This document shows positions 1 through 5,534 of a stretch of 5,819 nucleotides of DNA, piece by piece. Position numbers and translations under genes: made by a program. The stretch spans positions 1 to 5,819 of the forward strand of contig DRKK01000068.1 in NCBI GenBank assembly GCA_011051815.1, given 5' to 3'. Numbering within the stretch: the stretch's first letter is position 1; every line of letters begins with the position of its first letter. The notes below the pieces were generated by a model. That model ran no database searches, was not told where the DNA came from, and was given only the letters and a program-made list of their open reading frames with translations. Source of the DNA: Sphingomonadales bacterium (lineage in GTDB: Bacteria; Pseudomonadota; Alphaproteobacteria; Sphingomonadales; Emcibacteraceae).

Positions 1-1136
1 ACCTTAGCATTGACGGCGCTGGTTTCTTCGTTGTTTCCACCCGGTGTGAGCCGGTGAATGCCAATACGGAAATAAGTTTTACCAGAGCGGGATCATTCAC
101 CCCGAACGCGGATGGTTTCCTGAAAAACACGGCCGGACTTTTCCTGATGGGCGTTCCCCTTGACAGCAATGGCGAGCCACCCGCCAACCTGGTCTTAAGC
201 GGGCTTCAGCCTATCAATGTTTCGAACCTGACCAGTACGGCGGAAGCAACCACAAGTCTGGCTCTGCGGGCGAATCTGCAATCATCTCAACCGATCAATG
301 CGGCGGTGACTGGTGGGACCTATAATGCGGGTACCTTGGCCGGTTCCATGGCCGGGTATGCGGCGGATATAGATGCCGGTGTCATCCCGCCAGTGAATGG
401 GGTGAAATCTGATTTTCAGACGAACATGCAGGTTTTTGACGCACGCGGTGGTGTCCATACGGTGACTTTCGCTGCCTTGAGACAGGCGGATAATCTGTGG
501 AATGTGGAAATGTTTGTCGACCCGCCCAGTGAAGTAACCTCCGGGCTGGCGGGCACTGGACAGATTATCAGTGGCCAGATGGCCTTTAACGGTGATGGTA
601 CATTGAATGTTGCAGGGACGACGCCTGCTTTATTAAATCCAGTTACTGTAAACTGGACCGGTGGAGCGAATGCGGGCAATATTACCTTTGATTTGGGGAC
701 CGATGGTCTTAGTGATGGTATCACCCAGTTTGCCGGTGATTCGACCCTTATTTCATCTTCCTCCAACGGGGCGACATTTGGTAATGTGATCGGGGTATCC
801 GTTGACAAGGACGGTGTGATTAGCGCCCTGTTCAGTAACGGTCTGGCCAAAAAGGTTTTTCAGCTTCCGCTCAGCACCTTCCAGAATCCGGATGGGTTGA
901 CCCGGCGGCAGGGGAATTCTTATACCGTATCGGACCAGTCGGGTAGTTTGAACCTTAAATTTGCCGGGATCGGCGGGGCCGGATTTGTCGCGCCGCAGAC
1001 ATTGGAGGCCTCGACCGTGGACCTCGCCGGTGAATTTACCAGCCTGATTACCATTCAAAGAGCCTTTTCGGCCAGTACCAAAATCATCACCACAGCGGAT
1101 GAGATGTTGACCGAATTGAATAATATTAAACGCTAA
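1..1136 (+). CDS. flgE: Flagellar hook protein FlgE, 5'-truncated by the window edge
   Basis: FlgE is the exported subunit that polymerises into the curved hook joining the flagellar rod to the filament. The frame is open from base 3 (bases 1-2 finish an earlier codon), giving 377 visible residues. The visible start LSIDGAGFFVV, followed by TRAGSF and DGFLKN, is the conserved N-terminal block of hook/rod proteins. A GTG at 54 lies inside this block, so it is not the true start. A central FlaE-like domain (about 420-760) contains QVFDARGGVHTVTF. The C-terminal block (about 1010-1133, STVDLAGEFTSLITIQRAF...TTADEML) is the coiled-coil D0 tail shared by FlgE, FlgF and FlgG. The long central part favours FlgE over the rod proteins, which have much less sequence between these blocks. 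The gene ends with TAA and is followed by an intrinsic terminator, so it appears to be the last gene of its transcript. A cysteine in the early loop (codon 45-47) is mildly unusual for an exported axial protein. Confidence 0.92.
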   Translation, partial: LSIDGAGFFVVSTRCEPVNANTEISFTRAGSFTPNADGFLKNTAGLFLMGVPLDSNGEPPANLVLSGLQPINVSNLTSTAEATTSLALRANLQSSQPINAAVTGGTYNAGTLAGSMAGYAADIDAGVIPPVNGVKSDFQTNMQVFDARGGVHTVTFAALRQADNLWNVEMFVDPPSEVTSGLAGTGQIISGQMAFNGDGTLNVAGTTPALLNPVTVNWTGGANAGNITFDLGTDGLSDGITQFAGDSTLISSSSNGATFGNVIGVSVDKDGVISALFSNGLAKKVFQLPLSTFQNPDGLTRRQGNSYTVSDQSGSLNLKFAGIGGAGFVAPQTLEASTVDLAGEFTSLITIQRAFSASTKIITTADEMLTELNNIKR

Positions 1137-1158
1137 TAAATCAAATACTTAAAGAGAT

Positions 1159-1187
1159 GGCCGCTTGTATTTTTCAAGCGGCCTTTT
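1159..1187 (+). terminator. Intrinsic terminator after flgE
   Basis: A perfect 9-bp GC-rich stem is present: GGCCGCTTG at 1159-1167 pairs with CAAGCGGCC at 1175-1183 around a 7-base loop (TATTTTT). A TTTT run follows directly. It begins 22 bases after the flgE stop codon. It should end the hook-gene transcript and insulate sciP from read-through. Confidence 0.88.
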
Positions 1188-1210
1188 CTATTCTCCGGGC
1201 CTGAAAAATC

Positions 1211-1235
1211 AAATAGATAAAATTTTTATCTATTT
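1211..1235. repeat. Perfect AT-rich palindrome between flgE and sciP
   Basis: AAATAGATAAAA (1211-1222) is the exact reverse complement of TTTTATCTATTT (1224-1235), with a single T between them. More T residues follow. It could be a second, weak terminator, because the stem has only one G-C pair. It could instead be a dimeric-regulator site, or an AT-rich element upstream of the sciP promoter. The symmetry is seen directly; any function is inferred. Confidence 0.7.
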
Positions 1236-1246
1236 TTTATTGCAAA

Positions 1247-1275
1247 TTAACCTCGTTCATTAGGCTTTTTTTAAA
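1247..1275 (+). promoter_or_regulatory. Candidate housekeeping promoter for sciP (weak)
   Basis: TTAACC (1247-1252) and TTTAAA (1270-1275) are 17 bases apart, each matching 4 of 6 positions of the -35 and -10 consensus. Transcription would start near 1282, leaving a leader of about 48 bases. The direct repeat AGGCTT (1262-1267 and 1275-1280, 13 bases apart) overlaps it. An alternative pair, TTGGGG at 1279 and TGTAAA at 1302, would start almost on the ribosome binding site and is less attractive. sciP must have some promoter here because a terminator lies upstream. Confidence 0.25.
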
Positions 1276-1329
1276 GGCTTGGGGATAGTCTGTATCTCAT
1301 GTGTAAATGTTACCGGAGATTAGTACATA

Positions 1330-1629
1330 ATGAGTAGATTTCAAAATATGTCAGCCGCACCTGTGTTGGGGCCGACGGGTGAACCGCTGACCCTTGCGGA
1401 TCTGCCACCGACAAATACCAAACGTTGGGTCATACGACGCAAGGCGGAAGTGGTTGCCGCCGTACGGGGTGGGTTGTTGTCGCTGGAAGATGCCTGTAAG
1501 AAATATACCCTGTCAGTGGAGGAATTTCTCTCCTGGCAGCGGGCAATTGATAAAGACGGGCTTCTGGGGCTTCGGGTGACCCGGGTTCAGGAGTATCGGG
1601 AAAATACATCCCAGAGGCTGGATAATTGA
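1330..1629 (+). CDS. sciP: SciP, CtrA-inhibitor protein (DUF1153 family)
   Basis: SciP is a small alphaproteobacterial DNA-binding protein. In Caulobacter it blocks activation of CtrA-dependent promoters during the swarmer phase. This 99-residue product carries the family's hallmark block at residues 27-90: PPTNTKRWVIRRKAEVVAAV, then GGLLSLEDACKKY (helix-turn-helix), FLSWQRAID and GLRVTRVQEYR. The first 26 residues are a less conserved tail (LGPTGEPLTLADLPP). The ATG at 1330 is preferred because GGAGA (1315-1319) lies 10 bases upstream. The in-frame ATG at 1348 would be too far from it. The gene stands alone: a terminator and an AT-rich gap precede it, and 346 bases follow it. Its place between flgE and fliF matches the Caulobacter-type arrangement and supports the call. 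No truncation or missing core residue is visible. The family assignment is from recognised sequence; function in this organism is inferred. Confidence 0.92.
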   Translation: MSRFQNMSAAPVLGPTGEPLTLADLPPTNTKRWVIRRKAEVVAAVRGGLLSLEDACKKYTLSVEEFLSWQRAIDKDGLLGLRVTRVQEYRENTSQRLDN

Positions 1630-1688
1630 TTTAACCAGAACTGCCTGAAATATCAGACAATTTAAATTAGCCATGGGAAGTGATTCTT

Positions 1689-1696
1689 ATGGTTAA
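1689..1696 (-). promoter_or_regulatory. Candidate CtrA half-site ATGGTTAA
   Basis: ATGGTTAA is the exact reverse complement of TTAACCAT, an 8-base motif I recall being associated with CtrA binding in Caulobacter alongside the full TTAA-N7-TTAA box. It lies in the AT-rich part of the sciP-fliF gap, about 80 bases upstream of the sigma-54 promoter. The same octamer recurs before fliN. Eight bases alone are weak evidence. Confidence 0.35.
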
Positions 1697-1735
1697 TTTT
1701 TTTTTGGTTTGAAAATTAACTATTTTAGCGAAATC

Positions 1736-1749
1736 CACTATATATAGTG
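1736..1749. repeat. Perfect 14-bp palindrome upstream of the fliF promoter
   Basis: CACTATATATAGTG reads identically on both strands. It ends 23 bases before the -24 GG of the sigma-54 promoter, so it would centre near -55 of that start. Position and symmetry suit a dimeric-regulator operator. It also contains a -10-like TATAGT (1743-1748), but no matching -35 is visible at the right distance. Confidence 0.6.
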
Positions 1750-1771
1750 TTCTTGCGATAAAAAACACAAG

Positions 1772-1787
1772 TGGTGGGGGCCTTGCA
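1772..1787 (+). promoter_or_regulatory. Sigma-54 (-24/-12) promoter for the fliF operon
   Basis: TGGTGGGGGCCTTGCA has the invariant GG (1773-1774) and GC (1785-1786) separated by exactly 10 bases, plus the flanking TGG and TTGCA of the consensus TGGCAC-N5-TTGCA. The middle bases TGG replace CAC. Transcription would start near 1798, giving fliF a leader of about 178 bases. Sigma-54 promoters need an activator, which in flagellar clusters of this group is usually FlbD. An alternative reading is chance within a G-rich run, but spacing and both cores are right. Confidence 0.6.
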
Positions 1788-1822
1788 AACCCTCGGTTTC
1801 GAAGATGTCAACATAATTTTCA

Positions 1823-1846
1823 GCCTAACTAGGCAAAAATTGCCTA
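1823..1846. promoter_or_regulatory. Alternating inverted repeats; ftr-like (FlbD) candidate operator
   Basis: Three half-sites alternate: GCCTA (1823-1827), TAGGC (1830-1834) and GCCTA (1842-1846). The last two form a 17-bp inverted repeat, TAGGCAAAAATTGCCTA (1830-1846, 7-bp arms, AAA centre). The GGCAAAAATTGCC core resembles, from memory, the ftr elements bound by the flagellar regulator FlbD in Caulobacter, one of which lets FlbD repress fliF. Here the site lies about 32-48 bases downstream of the predicted sigma-54 start and just upstream of the CtrA-type promoter. The symmetry is directly seen; the FlbD assignment is inferred. Confidence 0.5.
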
Positions 1847-1849
1847 CCA

Positions 1850-1891
1850 TTAACGTCTTGTTTACTTAATAATTGGTAAACTTAATATAAC
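1850..1891 (+). promoter_or_regulatory. Candidate CtrA-dependent second promoter for fliF
   Basis: TTAACGTCTTGTTTAC (1850-1865) fits the CtrA box TTAA-N7-TTAA at 7 of 8 defined bases. TATAAC (1886-1891) is a 5-of-6 match to the -10 hexamer. Transcription would start near 1898, placing the box at about -48 to -33, where CtrA boxes normally sit. The leader to the fliF GTG would be about 78 bases. The ftr-like site lies directly upstream. In an AT-rich gap a 7-of-8 match can arise by chance, so confidence is modest. Confidence 0.35.
1860..1881. repeat. GTTTAC/GTAAAC inverted repeat
   Basis: GTTTAC (1860-1865) and GTAAAC (1876-1881) are exact inverted copies with 10 bases between them. The left arm overlaps the second half of the candidate CtrA box, and the right arm abuts the -10-like hexamer. 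It could be an operator competing with CtrA or an incidental AT-rich symmetry. Confidence 0.4.
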
Positions 1892-1975
1892 GTTGAATCA
1901 ATCTCGTCTTCGGGATGGGTATCTGACGCGAATATTAGGTTATATAATTTAAAAAGTATATCAGGAAACGACATT

Positions 1976-3679
1976 GTGAATGGTTTAGCAGAGTTCTTTA
2001 AAACATTGGGTCCGGCCCGTTTGGCGGCAATTGCGACCGTCGCCGCCATTACCATCGGCTTTTTTATCTTTCTGTCCATCCGTCTGTCCACACCCAATAT
2101 GTCTTTATTATATAGCGGACTGGATTTATCGGATTCAGCCAAGATTGTCCAAAGTCTTGAGGCACAGGCCATCCCTTACGAACTGGTCGGCGGCGGCAGC
2201 ACGATTCTGGTGCCGGAAAATCAGGTTAGCCGTATCCGCATATCTGTGGCCGAGCAGGGGCTGGCCAATGGCGGATCACTGGGCTATGAGCTTTTTGATC
2301 GTAGTGATAGCCTCGGCGCCACCAGCTTTGTTCAGAATATTAACCGGGTCAGGGCCTTGGAGGGCGAATTATCACGGACCATACAATCCATTGATAAGGT
2401 GACCAGTGCCCGCATCCATCTGGTTCTGCCTCAACGTCGCCTGTTCAGCAATGAAAACCGTCAGGCCACGGCAAGCATCTTTATCAAATCGAACTCTGGC
2501 CGTCTGTCACGCAATCAGATCATGGCCATTCAGAATTTGGTGGCGGCGGCGGTGCCAGACCTACAACCGGAACGTATCTCCATCGTTGATCAGAAAGGCT
2601 CCCTGCTGGCGCGCGGATCGTCGGAAGATACGGCGTCCATGATGTCTCTGTCGCTGGAGGAAAAGAAGATTTCCATTGAAAACCGCCTGCGGGGTCAGAT
2701 CGAAACCCTGCTGGAGAAAACGGTGGGCCTTGGCAAGGTCAGGGCAGAGGTCAGTGCTGAGCTTGATATGAACCGGATCACCAGCAATTCGGAAATATAT
2801 GACCCGGATGGTCAGGTCATCCAATCGGAAGAAAGCCGGGAGAGAACGACAAACAAGCGCGAAAATGCTGATGAAAAGACGGTTTCGGTCAATAACAACC
2901 TGCCGGATCAGGACCAAACCGGGGATGAGGAACCGGCCATCAAGAACCAGTCCAGTGATAATGATACATCAACAATAACCAATTTCCTGAATTCCAAGAC
3001 AATCAAAACCCAGATACATGAGGCGGGCACCATTAAGAAGATTACGGTGGCTGTATTGGTTGACGGAATTTATCAGGATGCGGGGGATGGTAATCCCGCC
3101 GTTTATCAGGAACGCAGTGCGGCAGACATTGAAAAGTTGAAAGAACTGGTCCAGTCAACCATTGGCTATGATGAGGAGCGCGGGGACAGCGTCCAGATCG
3201 TAAATATGCAATTTGCCGCGGTGGATTACGGGGAAGAAAGTGCAGAAGCAGGCTTGTTTGATTTCAGTAAGGCGGACATCATGCGCTTTATCGAACTTGG
3301 CGGCCTGATGCTGATCGGCATATTGGTGATCTTCTTTGCCCTGCGGCCTCTGATCAAATTTCTAACCTCACCGCCGACGACTTATACCCCGCAGATGGCG
3401 GCGCTTGAAGGCGGCGCGCAGGGGCAATTACCACCGGGTGAGCAGCAGGCTCTTGCCGCACCAGAAGGCGGGGAACCGGCTGTTTCTCTCGTTGATGAAC
3501 AGGGGCGGCAGTTGACCTCCCGAGAGATAGCCCAGCAGACCGGCGCCATTGATTCGGCCATTGATGTCGCGGCGGTTGAAGGGAAAATACAAGCCACAGC
3601 CCTGAAGAAAGTCGGGGAGTTAGTTGAACGACATCCGGAAGAATCCGCAGCAGTCGTCAGAGGTTGGTTGTACGGATAA
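1976..3679 (+). CDS. fliF: Flagellar MS-ring protein FliF
   Basis: FliF builds the inner-membrane MS-ring, which houses the export gate and supports the C-ring. The 567-residue length is normal for the family. A first membrane segment lies at about residues 16-37. It is followed by the YscJ/FliF ring-building domain, with family motifs SLGYELFDRSD (101-111), FVQNINRVRALEGELSRTI (118-136) and ARIHLVLP (145-152). The third ring-building region (about 228-420) contains a polar, Asn/Asp-rich insertion (about 270-345) matching the beta-collar. A second membrane segment is at about 440-458. A Pro/Gly/Gln-rich linker leads to the cytoplasmic FliG-binding tail at 540-567 (LKKVGELVERHPEESAAVVRGWL), whose HPE and R-x-WL pattern is typical. 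The start is GTG, with AGGAAA 7 bases upstream and no better in-frame start. The stop precedes the fliG start by 6 bases, so the two are probably translationally coupled. Confidence 0.97.
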   Translation: MNGLAEFFKTLGPARLAAIATVAAITIGFFIFLSIRLSTPNMSLLYSGLDLSDSAKIVQSLEAQAIPYELVGGGSTILVPENQVSRIRISVAEQGLANGGSLGYELFDRSDSLGATSFVQNINRVRALEGELSRTIQSIDKVTSARIHLVLPQRRLFSNENRQATASIFIKSNSGRLSRNQIMAIQNLVAAAVPDLQPERISIVDQKGSLLARGSSEDTASMMSLSLEEKKISIENRLRGQIETLLEKTVGLGKVRAEVSAELDMNRITSNSEIYDPDGQVIQSEESRERTTNKRENADEKTVSVNNNLPDQDQTGDEEPAIKNQSSDNDTSTITNFLNSKTIKTQIHEAGTIKKITVAVLVDGIYQDAGDGNPAVYQERSAADIEKLKELVQSTIGYDEERGDSVQIVNMQFAAVDYGEESAEAGLFDFSKADIMRFIELGGLMLIGILVIFFALRPLIKFLTSPPTTYTPQMAALEGGAQGQLPPGEQQALAAPEGGEPAVSLVDEQGRQLTSREIAQQTGAIDSAIDVAAVEGKIQATALKKVGELVERHPEESAAVVRGWLYG

Positions 3680-3685
3680 TATGAC

Positions 3686-4708
3686 ATGAATAGTGGAAAA
3701 ATATCCCGCGTCTCAGAATTGACGAACGCGGATAAAGCAGCCGCATTGATGCTGGCGCTTGGGGATGAAAACGGGTCCATAATCTGGAATCTTCTGGATG
3801 ATGAGGAGGTCAAGGAATTGTCGCTGGCCATGTCTTCGTTGGGGGCGGTTGATTCCAAGGTGATTGAGGAACTGTTCCTCGATTTTGCCAATGATGTGTC
3901 GTCTGTTGGTTCCCTGACCGGGAATTTTGATAATACGGAACGGTTGCTGGCCAAAATGCTGTCCGGGGACCGGGTCAGTCAGATTATGGAGGAAATCCGC
4001 GGCCCCGCTGGGCGTACCATGTGGGACAAGTTGGGCAATGTGAATGAGGTGGTGCTGGCCACCTACCTCAAGAATGAATATCCTCAGACAGTTTCGGTGG
4101 TCCTGTCCAAGATCAAACCGGAACATGCGGCGGCGGTATTGAGCGTTCTGCCCGATGAATTTTCCATGGAAGTGGTGCAGAGAATGTTGCGTATGGAGCC
4201 GGTTCAGAAGGATATTCTGGATAAGGTGGAACAGACGTTGCGCACAGAATTCATGAATAATCTGGCAAAAACCAGCCGCAAGGACAGCCATGAAACCATT
4301 GCGGAGATTTTCAACTATCTCGACCGGGCCTCAGAGACCCGTTTTCTGACGGCTTTGGAAGACCGGAACCGGGAAAGTGCTGAAAAAGTCCGGGCATTGA
4401 TGTTTACCTTTGATGATTTGCAGAATCTGGATGCAACCGGGGTGCAAACTCTGCTTAGGGGCATTGACAAGGACCGCCTGGGTCTGGCCATGAAAGGCTC
4501 ATCGGATAAGGTCCGGGACATGTTCTTTAGCAATATGTCAGAGCGGGCGGCGAAAATCCTCAAAGAGGATATGGAGGCCATGGGCCCGGTCCGCTTGAAA
4601 GATGTGGATGAAGCACAGATGGAAATCGTCAATGTGGCCAAGGATCTGGCAGATAGCGGTGAAATCGTGCTCAATGATTCAAAAAGCGAAGACGAATTAA
4701 TCTATTAG
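3686..4708 (+). CDS. fliG: Flagellar motor switch protein FliG
   Basis: FliG is the rotor protein that binds FliF through its N-terminal domain, contacts FliM through its middle domain and generates torque against MotA through its C-terminal domain. At 340 residues it is close to E. coli FliG (331). The N domain spans about 10-100 and the middle domain about 105-195. The middle domain holds the FliM-contact motif as EYPQ (131-134) instead of the usual EHPQ. The C-terminal domain has the MFTF motif (239-242). The torque helix charges align with E. coli: K270 (K264), R287 (R281), E294 (D288), D295 (D289) and R303 (R297), so the motor is predicted functional. The usual Gly-Gly hinge before the C domain is not visible; AKTSRKD lies there. 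The ATG at 3686 is 6 bases after fliF with only a weak binding site (ACGGA), consistent with coupling. The overlapping ATG at 3681 reaches a stop after two codons. Confidence 0.97.
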   Translation: MNSGKISRVSELTNADKAAALMLALGDENGSIIWNLLDDEEVKELSLAMSSLGAVDSKVIEELFLDFANDVSSVGSLTGNFDNTERLLAKMLSGDRVSQIMEEIRGPAGRTMWDKLGNVNEVVLATYLKNEYPQTVSVVLSKIKPEHAAAVLSVLPDEFSMEVVQRMLRMEPVQKDILDKVEQTLRTEFMNNLAKTSRKDSHETIAEIFNYLDRASETRFLTALEDRNRESAEKVRALMFTFDDLQNLDATGVQTLLRGIDKDRLGLAMKGSSDKVRDMFFSNMSERAAKILKEDMEAMGPVRLKDVDEAQMEIVNVAKDLADSGEIVLNDSKSEDELIY

Positions 4709-4727
4709 GATAGGGATTAAACAGGTT

Positions 4728-5387
4728 ATGAGTGCGGTTAGATTTACCTTTGACGATGATTTCGAGAATAGCGGCGGCGGCAGCTTAAGCCAGAAGAAGC
4801 TGGAAGAAATGCGCGCAGAGGCTTTTGCACAGGGGCAGGAAGCGGGTCGGGCAGAGGTGTTGGATGGTCTGCAGCAAAGTTGTGAAAGTCTGTTGCATAA
4901 TATCGTTATCGCAGCGCAAAATCTGGTTGCTCGCCAGGACGAACAGACGGCCCTGATGCATAAGGAGGCAGCTAATCTGGCTTTTACTATCATGCAGAAA
5001 CTGGCCCCCGCAGCAGTGGAAAAGATGCCTTTGGCGGAAATAGAAATTCTGGTGGAGAGATGTTTGCAATCAAGCCCGTTGGAACCTCGGTTGGTGATCC
5101 GGGTGGATGAGGCAATTCTGTCCGTCTTGCAGGAAAAAATAGAGCAGATGAAGGCGGCAAGTGGGTATGAGGGCCAAATTATTTTGATCAGTGAGACTAT
5201 GCCCCATATGTCCGATTGCCGGGTGGAATGGGCCAACGGCGGCGTGGAGCGTGATTTTAACAGTTTGCAGGCAACCATAGAACAGGCGGTTCAGCTTTTT
5301 ATTGAGGCGCCGGAGGTGGTGGCTAACCCTGAAACCGGGCAGATAGACCCGAAAGCCGGGACAATATCGGAAACTATAACCACGTGA
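4728..5387 (+). CDS. fliH: Flagellar export apparatus protein FliH (FlbE-type)
   Basis: FliH dimerises, binds and restrains the export ATPase FliI, and docks it to the C-ring through FliN. This 219-residue protein starts with a short acidic/aromatic segment (VRFTFDDDFE, 4-13), a possible FliN-docking region. A helix with small residues every four positions follows (A32, G36, G40, then G47), the AxxxG/GxxxG pattern characteristic of FliH. A long predicted coiled region (about 20-110) precedes the C-terminal globular domain, whose signature is DCRVEWANGGVERD (163-176). The tail after residue 195 is Pro/Thr-rich and looks disordered. In Caulobacter this operon position is occupied by the FliH-like FlbE. 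The start is 19 bases after the fliG stop. AGGG (4712-4715) is 12 bases away and CAGG (4722-4725) only 2, so initiation may rely on coupling to fliG. FliI is not encoded in this window. Confidence 0.87.
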   Translation: MSAVRFTFDDDFENSGGGSLSQKKLEEMRAEAFAQGQEAGRAEVLDGLQQSCESLLHNIVIAAQNLVARQDEQTALMHKEAANLAFTIMQKLAPAAVEKMPLAEIEILVERCLQSSPLEPRLVIRVDEAILSVLQEKIEQMKAASGYEGQIILISETMPHMSDCRVEWANGGVERDFNSLQATIEQAVQLFIEAPEVVANPETGQIDPKAGTISETITT

Positions 5388-5396
5388 AAAGGGATG

Positions 5397-5431
5397 GCAA
5401 AAGCAGAATAAATCTATTCCGGGACTTTTGC
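5397..5431 (+). repeat. Imperfect hairpin after fliH
   Basis: GCAAAAG (5397-5403) pairs with CTTTTGC (5425-5431). Inside, GAATA (5406-5410) pairs with TATTC (5415-5419) around AATC, with an asymmetric internal loop between the two stems. It begins 10 bases after the fliH stop, and ATTTTGTATTT follows. Base pairing is mostly A-T, so it is a poor terminator but could attenuate transcription or protect the 3' end of the fliFGH message. Confidence 0.4.
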
Positions 5432-5440
5432 ATTTTGTAT

Positions 5441-5469
5441 TTGACGGTAAATATGGTTAATACAGAATA
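5441..5469 (+). promoter_or_regulatory. Candidate promoter with CtrA half-site before fliN
   Basis: TTGACG (5441-5446) is a 5-of-6 match to the -35 consensus, common in alphaproteobacteria. At a 17-base spacing the -10 position reads AGAATA (5464-5469), which is a poor match. Between them lies ATGGTTAA (5453-5460), the same octamer as at 1689-1696 and the reverse complement of TTAACCAT. An internal promoter would explain why fliN is separated from fliH by 147 bases, but the -10 is weak. Confidence 0.28.
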
Positions 5470-5534
5470 GATTATAGGAATAAATATTCAGTGATAATGA
5501 CTTATGACAACCAATTATTAAGGGCTAGCAGCTA

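Larger units (their letters stand above)
1630..1975. other. 346-base regulatory gap between sciP and fliF
   Basis: No convincing gene is present on either strand. The region is AT-rich with homopolymer runs (nine T's ending near 1705) and is dense in symmetric elements, listed separately. In order these are a CtrA-type half-site (1689-1696), a perfect palindrome (1736-1749), a sigma-54 promoter (1772-1787), an ftr-like cluster (1823-1846) and a CtrA-box/-10 pair (1850-1891). AGGAAA at 1963-1968, 7 bases before the GTG start of fliF, is its ribosome binding site. I see no strong terminator for sciP; the only hairpin just after it is the tiny CTGA-AATA-TCAG without a T tract. Confidence 0.8.

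Noticed and set aside
54..56. GTG at 54 as the start of the first gene
   Set aside because: The frame stays open to base 3 and the upstream codons encode the conserved LSIDGAGFFVV block of hook proteins, so the gene continues off the left edge.
1866..1885. TTAA pair at 1866-1869 and 1882-1885 as a CtrA box
   Set aside because: The spacing is 12 bases, not 7.
1682..1899. Two GANTC (CcrM methylation) sites at 1682-1686 and 1895-1899 in the sciP-fliF gap
   Set aside because: About 1.4 GANTC sites are expected by chance in 346 bases, and others occur within genes, so two sites are no evidence of CcrM/GcrA control.
1882..2172. 96-codon - strand frame reaching into the fliF promoter gap
   Set aside because: Most of it is antisense to the fliF N-terminus and the rest is AT-rich regulatory sequence; no recognisable protein.
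4697..5278. 193-codon open frame on the - strand, and similar ones at 3382-3954, 3713-4291 and 4315-4674
   Set aside because: They lie antisense to well-recognised fliF, fliG and fliH, their products show no family motifs, and they are rich in Ser/Arg/Cys as expected from antisense reading of coding DNA.
5391..5404. GG-N10-GC pattern after fliH as a sigma-54 promoter
   Set aside because: Spacing fits but the -12 block reads AAGC instead of TTGC and the -24 block lacks TGGC at the right place.
5397..5431. Hairpin after fliH as a true intrinsic terminator
   Set aside because: Stems are A-T rich with an asymmetric internal loop and the T tract is interrupted; a strong stop here would also cut fliN off its likely operon.
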